Below, in pieces: positions 1-5,458 of a stretch of DNA of 5,543 nucleotides; positions within the stretch are counted from its first letter, which is position 1; the number at the start of each line of letters is the position of its first letter. The stretch comes from Atopobiaceae bacterium (GTDB taxonomy: Bacteria > Actinomycetota > Coriobacteriia > Coriobacteriales > Atopobiaceae): the NCBI GenBank assembly GCA_017460265.1, contig JAFUBJ010000565.1, forward strand, positions 1-5,543. The letters are read 5' to 3'. Below the pieces are notes generated by a model, which was given only the letters and a program-made list of their open reading frames with translations, did not search any database and was not told the DNA's origin. The position numbers were made by a program, and so were the translations under genes.

Positions 1-408
1 GGATAGGAAGTCGCGACCGCCCGACTTGTAGGCGCTCGAGATGCGTCGTGCAAGGCGCTCCTGCTTTTCGGCAAGCTCTGCCTCGCGCTCGGCAATCTCG
101 CCCTCGGTGGCATCGATCTGTGCCTGCGTGGTAGAGATCTCCTCCGTGACGGCAAAGATCTGGTCGAGCGTCTTGGCCTGCTCGATGGACATGGCCTGGA
201 CCTCGGCCGCCAAGGAATCGAGCTGTGCGCGCACGCCCTCGTACTCTGCCTGCGCCGCATCAATCTCGGCCTGGGTTTGGTCGGCCTTTGCGCGCAGCTC
301 CTCCTCGGTCTCTGCAAGGGCAAAGGTCGGCGCCGCAAGAAGCGAGCCGGCACCTAGCAAAAGCTTGAGCGCATCTCTACGCGAAATGTTGTTGACCTCA
401 TGATTCAT
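1..408 (-). CDS. Secreted coiled-coil protein, peptidoglycan-hydrolase type (N-terminal part only)
   Basis: The gene runs off the left edge, leaving 136 codons of the N-terminus. Residues 9-15 read SRRDALK, a twin-arginine-like motif. A hydrophobic stretch follows (LLLGAGSLLAAPTFALA), with a plausible signal-peptidase site after ALA at about residue 32. From about residue 33 on, the protein is almost entirely Glu/Gln/Ala/Lys-rich heptad-like sequence, a long coiled coil. It ends at the edge in SSAYKSGGRDFLS, which resembles the end of the first coiled-coil arm in CwlO/PcsB/NlpC-P60-type wall hydrolases and their activators. The catalytic domain is not in the window, so the enzymatic class is inferred. 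The start is uncertain. ATG at 408 gives the best signal peptide. An in-frame GTG at 415-417 has AGGGG five bases upstream. The frame stays open further, to an ATG at 493-495, but that would give an unusually long n-region. Confidence 0.72.
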   Translation of the reverse strand, partial: MNHEVNNISRRDALKLLLGAGSLLAAPTFALAETEEELRAKADQTQAEIDAAQAEYEGVRAQLDSLAAEVQAMSIEQAKTLDQIFAVTEEISTTQAQIDATEGEIAEREAELAEKQERLARRISSAYKSGGRDFLS

Positions 409-563
409 GGGTTCCACGTCATCCCCTGGTTCGTTGAAGGTCCTTACGGGTGCGAGTTCCCCGCCGCAGCCTTGTGCCGCGTCGTAGGTGACCATGGTAC
501 CACGTGGCACCTTTCTGCGGGGGTTCTCGACCCTAACTGCACAGGCGCGGGCGGACGTTCGTC

Positions 564-1256
564 TTAGGCAAAAAGGCGAACGGCAAGGCTGGCAAGCGCG
601 GGTTGGCCAAGGGCCGTGGCCCAGCACGCAAGCGCAATGGACGGTGCGAAGGGAAAGAGCCCTCCCTCACCTTTTTGCTGGTAGCACACAGCAAAGTGAA
701 CGATGCCAAAGAGGCAGGCGAGTATGAGGGCAAGCGATGCCCCTGACCATCCAAAGACGGCACCCATCGCCAAGAAGAGCCGCACGTCTCCCCCTCCCAA
801 AGACTCCCGAACGTGTTGTGTCCGTTCCATGAACGCGGACGCCACAAGGAGTGGCAGACCAACGGCAAAGATCCCCAGAAGCGATCCGGAGAGGGCCGAG
901 CCCGCCGACGCAGCCCCTCCCCGCACGAAGGTCGCAACAAGGTAGAGCAGGCGCACGGCGAGCACCGCCCACACACATTCGCGCGGGATGATCCATGCGT
1001 CCAGGTCCGTCAGGGCGGCAGTTACCAAAGGAGCCACGAGGGCCACAAACTCGACCGTCTCGGTCACAGGACCAAGAAGCAGGGCGATTGACGTGGTGGC
1101 GACGCAGGATATGAGGGTGCACGTCATGACGCGTGGGCGTGAAGGTGCCACATGCTCTTTTGTGCGGAGCTCGACCAGGCGTGCCGCAACATACGGAGAC
1201 ACGGCACCCATGACAGCTCCCACCAAGGCTGCAATCAGCAGATACGCGTTTTCCAT
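564..1256 (-). CDS. Prepilin peptidase, A24 family (GxGD aspartic membrane protease)
   Basis: This 230-residue, very hydrophobic protein has about seven predicted membrane segments. It carries both A24 signatures. The first is DLDAWIIP (D84, the Asp-x5-Ile-Pro pattern). The second is GGGDVRLFLAMG at 154-165, the GxGD motif with catalytic D157. PFAPSIALA near the C-terminus matches the usual last-helix motif. In this family the enzyme cleaves the leader peptide of type IV or Tad prepilins and pseudopilins at the cytoplasmic face of the membrane. The CxxC-containing N-methyltransferase domain of bifunctional PilD is absent, so this is a peptidase-only form closer in size to TadV/ComC-like enzymes. 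The start at 1256 is supported by a strong GGGGAGG four to five bases upstream. No pilin or secretion gene lies in the window, so its substrate cannot be told. It is on the same strand as the coiled-coil protein gene, separated by 155 bases. Confidence 0.88.
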   Translation of the reverse strand: MENAYLLIAALVGAVMGAVSPYVAARLVELRTKEHVAPSRPRVMTCTLISCVATTSIALLLGPVTETVEFVALVAPLVTAALTDLDAWIIPRECVWAVLAVRLLYLVATFVRGGAASAGSALSGSLLGIFAVGLPLLVASAFMERTQHVRESLGGGDVRLFLAMGAVFGWSGASLALILACLFGIVHFAVCYQQKGEGGLFPFAPSIALACWATALGQPALASLAVRLFA

Positions 1257-1525
1257 GGCACCTCCCCTCCCTCTGGCCCCAGCATAGCAGCACCTCTAGG
1301 CGCAGAGGCCCATCGCTCGGAGGCTCTCTTGCTGCGAGACGGCCAAGATGGGTGTATCTACCTGTGCCGATTTGCCATGGTCACCAAAAGCTGGCATTTG
1401 TGCAGATTGCCACGAGAAGAGCCCCGGGACAGCACGGCAGAGAAGGCAACTTTTGAGTGAGAGCACTGGCGCGACGCCACTACAACAACGCAGGCATGAA
1501 CACGCTGGTCATTTCGCTGTGGACG
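1257..1525. other. Gene-free interval between larE and the prepilin peptidase gene
   Basis: These 269 bases lie downstream of larE and upstream of the prepilin peptidase gene, both on the minus strand. The open frames here are short and overlap the flanking genes. I see no tRNA or clear promoter. A small perfect hairpin (TGGCG-CGA-CGCCA, 1467-1479) lies about 50 bases past the larE stop, but no T-run follows it on the minus strand, so it is at best a weak terminator. The last 15 bases hold the purine-rich ribosome binding site of the prepilin peptidase gene. Confidence 0.6.
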
Positions 1526-2347
1526 TTACAAGACCTCGTTCATGGCTCCCGAGCGAAAGCCCGTGAGGTCGAGCGAGACGAAAGTGAAGCCCAGCTCGCG
1601 CAGACGCGCCACCACCTGCGTCCTGAGCGCATCGTCTGCAAGGCGCGCGATGTCCGCCGGAAGGACCTCGATGCGCGCAAGCTCCCCTGCCTTGCCGTGC
1701 ACACGCACGCGCAGCTGGGAGAGGCCCAGGTCGTGCAGGAACTCCTCTGCCTTCTCCACGCGCTTGAGCCCCGTGGCGTCGATGGGGTCGCCATAGGCAA
1801 AGCGCGAGGCCAGGCACGCCGCAGAGGGCATGTCCCACGTGGGAAGCCCCAACTTGCGCGAAAGCGCGCGCACATCCGCCTTGGTGAAGCCCGCTTCCTG
1901 CAGCGGGCTCCTCACGCCCAACTCCGCCAGCGCACGCAGGCCTGGACGATAGTCGCCCTGGTCGTCCACGTTTGAGCCGTCGACCACAAAGCGCATGCCC
2001 TCGGCTTCCGCAGCTGAACCGATCCGCGTAAAGATCTCCTTCTTGCAGTGGTAGCAGCGGTCCTTGGGGTTCTCGCGAAAGCCCGGGACCTCCAGCTCGT
2101 CAAAAGGCAGCTCCAGATGGCGAATGCCATATTCGGCGCAAAGCGCGCGGGAGCGCTCGCGGTCACGCTCGGGGACGGTGCGGCCTGCCGACGTGATGGC
2201 CACCATATGCTCCCCCAGCACGTCGTGGGCAACCACCGCAAGGAGCGTGGAATCCACCCCGCCAGAGAACGCCACGGCCACGGAGCCCAGATTGCGAAGA
2301 ATTCCTTCCAGCGACGTGCGCTTTGCCTGCAGCTCCTGATCTGTCAT
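1526..2347 (-). CDS. larE: ATP-dependent sacrificial sulfur transferase LarE
   Basis: This 273-residue protein is recognisable along its whole length. The PP-loop ATP-pyrophosphatase motif SGGVDST is at 28-34. DRCYHCKKE is at 96-104, DGSNVDDQGDYRPGLRA at 123-139, SAACLASRFAYGD at 175-187, and the C-terminal signature GFRSGAMNEVL closes the chain. In the NPN pathway LarE adenylates the carboxylates of pyridinium-3,5-biscarboxylate mononucleotide and replaces them with thiocarboxylates. The sulfur comes either from a cysteine of the enzyme or, in three-cysteine LarE proteins, from a sulfide held on a [4Fe-4S] cluster. Here C98, C101 and C178 are all present, suggesting the cluster-type enzyme (inference). 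The ATG at 2347 is preferred over the in-frame GTG at 2359, because the GTG lies inside the ribosome binding site AAAGGTGGG. The gene is divergent from larB-larC, with 124 bases between the start codons. Confidence 0.95.
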   Translation of the reverse strand: MTDQELQAKRTSLEGILRNLGSVAVAFSGGVDSTLLAVVAHDVLGEHMVAITSAGRTVPERDRERSRALCAEYGIRHLELPFDELEVPGFRENPKDRCYHCKKEIFTRIGSAAEAEGMRFVVDGSNVDDQGDYRPGLRALAELGVRSPLQEAGFTKADVRALSRKLGLPTWDMPSAACLASRFAYGDPIDATGLKRVEKAEEFLHDLGLSQLRVRVHGKAGELARIEVLPADIARLADDALRTQVVARLRELGFTFVSLDLTGFRSGAMNEVL

Positions 2348-2354
2348 GGTAATT

Positions 2355-2363
2355 CCCACCTTT
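2355..2363 (-). promoter_or_regulatory. Ribosome binding site deciding the larE start
   Basis: AAAGGTGGG on the minus strand ends seven bases before the ATG at 2347. The upstream in-frame GTG (2357-2359) is part of this purine run and so is unlikely to be the initiator. Confidence 0.7.
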
Positions 2364-2381
2364 CAGCTAGTGAATTGCGCC

Positions 2382-2410
2382 ATTGTATGCTAGATGCCTT
2401 GAGCACGCAA
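2382..2410 (-). promoter_or_regulatory. Candidate sigma-70-type promoter of larE
   Basis: On the minus strand there is TTGCGT (2405-2410), a 17-base spacer, and TACAAT (2382-2387). The -10 box matches the consensus at five of six positions; the -35 box keeps only TTG. The predicted transcript would start near 2375 and have a leader of roughly 28 bases. The call rests on consensus matching only. Confidence 0.5.
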
Positions 2411-2433
2411 CAAACTCCACCTGAATAGATGCA

Positions 2434-2439
2434 TATAAT
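2434..2439 (+). promoter_or_regulatory. Candidate -10 box of the larB-larC promoter
   Basis: A perfect TATAAT (2434-2439) sits 32 bases before the larB start codon. No convincing -35 hexamer is found 16-18 bases upstream (2411-2416 reads CAAACT). The promoter may therefore be weak or depend on an activator. The predicted start of transcription is near 2446, within the CCTAG inverted repeat. Confidence 0.5.
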
Positions 2440-2443
2440 ACAA

Positions 2444-2458
2444 CCTAGAATCACTAGG
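2444..2458. promoter_or_regulatory. Inverted repeat CCTAG-N5-CTAGG at the larB transcription start, operator candidate
   Basis: Perfect five-base arms (2444-2448 and 2454-2458) flank a five-base centre, directly after the larB -10 box and just before the ribosome binding site. Part of it, TCACTAG (2451-2457), recurs in inverted orientation as CTAGTGA (2367-2373) at the predicted start of the larE transcript. Position and symmetry suggest a repressor or regulator site shared by both promoters. A small mRNA hairpin is the alternative. Confidence 0.35.
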
Positions 2459-2471
2459 CAAAGGGGTACAA

Positions 2472-3245
2472 ATGGAGGACAGGGCACTACGCGCTCTGCT
2501 TGAGCAGGTCGCGCAAGGCACCGTGAGCACAGAGGAGGCCCGGGCGCAAATTGCCCATGGCTCGTTTGAGGACCTGGGCTACGCCAAGCCCGACCTAGAC
2601 CGGGGACGTCGCCAAGGAGTTTCCGAGGTCATCTATGGCGCAGGAAAGACCGCCGAGCAGATTGCGGGCATCGTGGCGTCACTGCGGCGCGGTGGCGAGG
2701 ACCACGTAATGATCACGCGCCTTGATGCTCAGAAGGAAGCCGAGGTAAGAGTCCTGCTTTCGCCAGAAGATGCCAAGGCCTTCGCGTATCACGAGCTTCC
2801 CCGGGTGGGGACCGTTGGCGATGCGCCCGCGCCTGACGGGGTTGGATACATTGCCGTAGCAGCCGCAGGCACAAGCGACCTCTACTGTGCGGAGGAGGCG
2901 GCGATCACCGCAGAGATGCTGGGCAGCCGCGTCGTGCGACTCTATGACGTGGGCGTCGCCGGAATACATCGGCTGCTTGCCCACGTTGACGAGATTCGCG
3001 GCGCCAGTGCCGTCGTGGCCGTCGCGGGCATGGAGGGAGCGCTGGCAAGCGTGGTGGGAGGCCTGGTCCCCTGCCCCGTGATTGCCTGTCCCACAAGCGT
3101 GGGATATGGCGCCTCGTTTGGGGGCATCTCCGCATTGCTCGCCATGCTCAACTCGTGCGCCAGCGGGGTTTCTGTCGTCAACATTGACAACGGATTCGGC
3201 GCTGGCTACCAAGCTGCCTTGATCGATCACGTGGGACGAGCATAG
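2472..3245 (+). CDS. larB: Pyridinium-3,5-biscarboxylic acid mononucleotide synthase LarB
   Basis: This 257-residue protein has a variable N-terminal part followed by the PurE/AIR-carboxylase-like domain of LarB. Family signatures seen are RGRRQGVSEVIYGAGKT (44-60), AAGTSDLYCAEEAA (131-144), AGMEGALASVVGG (185-197), CPTSVGYGASFGG (206-218), AMLNSCASG (224-232) and the closing NIDNGFGAGY (237-246). The enzyme carboxylates C5 of the pyridine ring of nicotinic acid adenine dinucleotide and releases AMP, giving the biscarboxylate mononucleotide, the first step of NPN cofactor synthesis. The cysteine in NSCASG (C229) probably corresponds to the catalytic cysteine of characterised LarB; this is by motif position, not alignment. 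The start is fixed by AAGGGG (2461-2466), five bases upstream. The larC start is 42 bases past its stop, so the two are probably one transcript. Confidence 0.96.
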   Translation: MEDRALRALLEQVAQGTVSTEEARAQIAHGSFEDLGYAKPDLDRGRRQGVSEVIYGAGKTAEQIAGIVASLRRGGEDHVMITRLDAQKEAEVRVLLSPEDAKAFAYHELPRVGTVGDAPAPDGVGYIAVAAAGTSDLYCAEEAAITAEMLGSRVVRLYDVGVAGIHRLLAHVDEIRGASAVVAVAGMEGALASVVGGLVPCPVIACPTSVGYGASFGGISALLAMLNSCASGVSVVNIDNGFGAGYQAALIDHVGRA

Positions 3246-3277
3246 AAAACCGTTGCGGGCCTGCGCCTGCACAAGAT

Positions 3278-3283
3278 GGGAGG
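3278..3283 (+). promoter_or_regulatory. Ribosome binding site deciding the larC start
   Basis: GGGAGG is followed by ACTC and then ATG at 3288. An in-frame ATG at 3276 overlaps this site and has no purine-rich sequence at the right distance, so 3288 is the better start. The resulting N-terminus, MGRTLFLDCSSGISGDM, also matches where the family usually begins. Confidence 0.75.
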
Positions 3284-3287
3284 ACTC

Positions 3288-4703
3288 ATGGGAAGGACGC
3301 TGTTTCTTGACTGCTCGAGCGGCATCAGCGGCGATATGGTGGTGGCCGCGCTGCTTGACGCAGGGGCAAACGAGGAGCGCCTGCGCGAGGCGCTCGCCAG
3401 CTTAGGCGTGAGTGGCTTCGAGGTCAAGGTCACGCGCAAGACCGTCTCCGCCTTGGACGTCTGCGACTTTGACGTGGTGCTTGACAAGGAAATTGACGGC
3501 CACGACCACGACATGGAGTGGCTCTACGGAGGACTCGATGGCGAGGATGATGGCGCCCATCATCATCACGATCATGCTCATAACCACGAGCATGGGCATG
3601 ACCACGAGCATCACCACGATCATGAACATCACCATGAACATGGGCACGTCCACGACCACGACCACGACCACGAGCATCATCATGACCATGGGCACCACCA
3701 TCACCACCACGAGCATCGCGGACCCAAAGAGATTTCCGCCATCATCGACGCGGGTTCCCTCACCCCTCGCGCCCGCGAGCTCTCTCACCGCATCTTTGAC
3801 ATCGTGGCAAAGGCCGAGTCCAAGGCCCATGGCGTGCCGCTGGAGGAGGTCCACTTCCATGAGGTGGGAGCCGTTGACTCCATCGTCGACGTCGTTGCGG
3901 CAGCCGTCTGCCTTGACGACCTCAACGTTGACGACGTGGTCGTCTCTCCCCTTGCCGAGGGGCACGGCCGAATCCGCTCCCAGCACGGCATCCTCTCTGT
4001 TCCGGTCCCTGCCGTGGCGCACATCGTTGCCGACGAGGGCCTCGTGCTCGAGCCGCGCGACATTCACGGCGAGCTCGTGACCCCTACGGGTGCCGCCATC
4101 GCCGCAGCCTTCCGCACTGCAGACGCGCTTCCCGCGCACTATCGCATCGTTGCCACGGGCACGGGCGCGGGCAAGCGAGACTACAATCCGCCCAGCACCG
4201 TTCGTGCACTGATCGTCGAGGAGGCTGAGACGACCGCTCCTGTCGCCGCCGACTCCTATGCCTTCGAGCGCCCTCACCTCTGGAAGCTCGAGACCGAGGT
4301 GGACGACTGCACGGGCGAGGCGCTTGGCCGCACAATCGAGCGCCTTTACGATGCGGGCGCCTTTGAGGCCCACTTCCTGCCCGTCTTCATGAAGAAGGGA
4401 CGTCCGGGCTACCAAATCGAGGTGCTCTGCAGCGAGGCGACCATCCCGGCCCTTGAGCAGGTCATCTTTGAGGATACGACCACCATCGGCATCAGGCGCT
4501 CGCCCCTGTGGCGCACGGCGCTCCCGCGCGAGATCCTTGAGGTCCAGACGGCGTTTGGCCCCGCGAAGGTCAAGGCCGTCACGCTTCCCTCGGGCGAGAG
4601 GCGCCAGTATCCAGAGTACGAGACCGTCGTCGCCCTTGCCGAGTCTGCTGGCATCTCCTACCAGGAGGCATACCGCGCCGTCATAGCGGCCACGCAGGCG
4701 TAA
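3288..4703 (+). CDS. larC: Nickel-pincer cofactor biosynthesis nickel insertase LarC (single ORF)
   Basis: This 471-residue protein is the last enzyme of NPN cofactor synthesis, which inserts nickel into the bis-thiocarboxylate precursor in a CTP-dependent reaction. Seen in order are the N-terminal FLDCSSGISGDM (6-17), the histidine-rich insert (91-143), EVHFHEVGAVDSIVDVV (187-203), HGELVTPTGAAIA (260-272), GTGAGKRDYNPPS (291-303), the C-terminal-domain motif LETEVDDCTGEALG (334-347) and FMKKGRPGYQ (367-376). Characterised LarC keeps its CTP site in the C-terminal domain around the ETxxDD motif. In Lactiplantibacillus plantarum larC is split into larC1 and larC2, joined by ribosomal frameshifting; here the two halves are fused in one frame with no interruption. 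The gene follows larB with a 42-base gap and its own strong ribosome binding site. No U-tract terminator follows the stop codon directly. Confidence 0.96.
   Translation: MGRTLFLDCSSGISGDMVVAALLDAGANEERLREALASLGVSGFEVKVTRKTVSALDVCDFDVVLDKEIDGHDHDMEWLYGGLDGEDDGAHHHHDHAHNHEHGHDHEHHHDHEHHHEHGHVHDHDHDHEHHHDHGHHHHHHEHRGPKEISAIIDAGSLTPRARELSHRIFDIVAKAESKAHGVPLEEVHFHEVGAVDSIVDVVAAAVCLDDLNVDDVVVSPLAEGHGRIRSQHGILSVPVPAVAHIVADEGLVLEPRDIHGELVTPTGAAIAAAFRTADALPAHYRIVATGTGAGKRDYNPPSTVRALIVEEAETTAPVAADSYAFERPHLWKLETEVDDCTGEALGRTIERLYDAGAFEAHFLPVFMKKGRPGYQIEVLCSEATIPALEQVIFEDTTTIGIRRSPLWRTALPREILEVQTAFGPAKVKAVTLPSGERRQYPEYETVVALAESAGISYQEAYRAVIAATQA
3558..3716 (+). repeat. Histidine-rich low-complexity tract inside larC
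   Basis: These 53 codons encode 34 histidines, mixed almost only with Asp, Glu and a few Gly, mostly as HD/HE alternation and HHH runs ending in a block of six His. CAT and CAC codons are mixed, so the DNA repeat is imperfect. Two further His (residues 72 and 74) lie just before it. A Ni(II)-binding, storage or delivery role is inferred from composition and from the job of LarC. Confidence 0.9.
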
Positions 4704-4759
4704 CGAGCTGGCCAACGCACCCACCCTGGCCACTCGGCCACCCGCGGGACACCCGGGAC

Positions 4760-4927
4760 GGAGGCCTGCCACTTAAGATGAGTCAAGGGCGTTCTGATCC
4801 GGCGTACCGGAAAGACGACACCCTTTTGGTACCTTGTCAGCTATCGTCGCTGGCGGTGGGACGCGTACCGAAAGGGTATCGCCCTTCCGGTACGCCCCTG
4901 TTGATTCATCTTTAGTAGCAGGCCTCC
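4760..4927. repeat. 168-bp imperfect palindrome (long hairpin element)
   Basis: The outer arms 4760-4786 and 4901-4927 are complementary over 27 positions with 3 differences (GGAGGCCTGC at the tips, GATGA/TCATC inside). The inner arms 4801-4832 and 4865-4896 are complementary over 32 positions with 4 differences (GGCGTACCGGAA at the base, GGTAC at the top). Between the two stems are 14 unpaired bases on the left and 4 on the right; the apical loop is 32 bases (4833-4864). The right half can also fold alone: GCGTACCG...CGGTACGC plus AAGGG/CCCTT, 4863-4895. It could be a small palindromic mobile element or REP/MITE, or a structured RNA in the larC 3' region. Confidence 0.75.
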
Positions 4928-4931
4928 GCCT

Positions 4932-4980
4932 CGGTCCGCAAACACGAATCGCGTAGACTTCCAACCCCTCGACAAATCAC
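4932..4980 (-). pseudogene. Degenerate copy of the 3' end of the right-edge gene
   Basis: This segment matches 5410-5458 in the same orientation at 42 of 49 positions without gaps. The matching segment holds the last eight codons, the stop and 21 downstream bases of the right-edge gene. Here the stop codon has become TAC and the conserved peptide reads FVEGLEVY. No similarity continues beyond the 49 bases on either side, so it is a fragment and not a working gene. Confidence 0.6.
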
Positions 4981-4981
4981 C

Positions 4982-5013
4982 CAGAAGACAGCCTGGTCTC
5001 GGGCTGTCTTCTG
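4982..5013. terminator. Perfect 12-bp stem hairpin, possible terminator
   Basis: CAGAAGACAGCC (4982-4993) and GGCTGTCTTCTG (5002-5013) are exactly complementary around an eight-base loop. Neither side is followed by a real T-run (AGGGCG on plus, GGTGATTTG on minus), so a Rho-independent terminator is only weakly supported. The stem could also be a small palindromic repeat. Confidence 0.4.
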
Positions 5014-5046
5014 AGGGCGTCTCGCCTAGGGCTCCTCAAGGCTCCC

Positions 5047-5357
5047 TGCACGTTAAGTTGGCGCTGTTCAGCATTTTCGGACGCCGCTGGACAAAAAGTG
5101 CGAGTTGATGCATCTAATTGCATTGTTGATGTAAAGGGACCGATGCCTCTACCTGCGATTATCTCCCGAACGCCATGGAACAAGGATGCCCTGCTGCAGT
5201 CCTGGCGGGATATGCACCCGCCGCTGGAATGACCAAAATGGAAAAGCCCAGCTAAACAGCCTGAAGCATAAATATCAATTAATTAACCTGTTGCATCGGC
5301 TGGCGATTTTTGACCGGACGACAGCAAATCTCGCGAAATAGTCCAAGTTAACGTGCA
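5047..5357. mobile_element. 311-bp MITE-like element with bipartite terminal inverted repeats
   Basis: The ends TGCACGTTAAGTTGG (5047-5061) and CCAAGTTAACGTGCA (5343-5357) are inverted repeats with one difference in 15. A second, inner pair (5089-5112 and 5292-5315; GG-CAAAAA-...-GATGCA) is also inverted and lies at exactly the same distance from each end (27 bases). The interior is clearly more AT-rich than the flanking genes (for example 5266-5287) and has no transposase. It contains a GGCGGG-N7-CCCGCC hairpin (5204-5222). A non-autonomous insertion element is the best reading. I see no convincing target-site duplication. Confidence 0.55.
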
Positions 5358-5409
5358 ACAGCACCGCTTGGGAGTGGTCCGTCCCCCTCGTGGGACTAAA
5401 AACTGTTTC

Positions 5410-5458
5410 CGGTCCGCAAGCCCGACTCGCTTAGACTTCCGGCCCCTCGACAAACCAC
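5410..5458. repeat. 49-bp direct repeat, copy at the 3' end of the right-edge gene
   Basis: This is the partner of 4932-4980 (42/49 identical, offset 478 bases, same orientation). It spans the stop codon of the right-edge gene, so this copy is probably the original one. Confidence 0.65.

Larger units (their letters stand above)
4704..5430. other. Gene-poor region with several repeat-like structures
   Basis: I find no supported gene in these 727 bases; the open frames present lack family motifs and overlap repeats. Directly after larC, 4709-4740 holds TGGCCA-type self-complementary words that can form short hairpins (for example TGGCC-ACTC-GGCCA, 4727-4740), with no T-run. Next come the long palindrome, the remnant of a gene end, a hairpin and the MITE-like element listed separately. 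Between that element and the right-edge gene, GTCCC-CCTCGT-GGGAC (5381-5396) forms a small stem. The stem is followed by an A-run on the plus strand, so on the minus strand the T-run comes before the stem; this does not fit an intrinsic terminator in either direction. Confidence 0.6.

Noticed and set aside
487..511. Overlapping palindromic words (CCATGG, GGTACC, CACGTG) between the two left-hand genes.
   Set aside because: They do not combine into one long dyad, and there is no promoter context, so an operator cannot be supported.
1467..1479. Short hairpin after larE considered as its terminator.
   Set aside because: It has only five base pairs and no following T-run, so it is mentioned only in the description of the interval.
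2679..3272. Open frame of 197 codons on the minus strand opposite larB.
   Set aside because: It is a shadow of larB; the plus strand carries all LarB signatures and a ribosome binding site.
3402..4772. Long open frame (456 codons) on the minus strand opposite larC.
   Set aside because: It is the antisense of a well-recognised larC. Its Val/Met-rich stretch is just the complement of the histidine codons.
4773..4964. 63-codon open frame on the minus strand running through the palindrome.
   Set aside because: It is made of the palindrome and the gene-end remnant and has no start context or independent protein-like features.
5143..5232. Possible 29-codon ORF on the plus strand inside the MITE-like element, with AAGGGA before the ATG.
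   Set aside because: It has no recognisable motif and lies within a repeat; the upstream frame is also open, as is common in GC-rich DNA. The ribosome-binding-site match alone is not enough.
5047..5357. CRISPR or tandem-repeat array in the AT-rich part of the right region.
   Set aside because: There are no regularly spaced direct repeats; the only repeats are the inverted ends.
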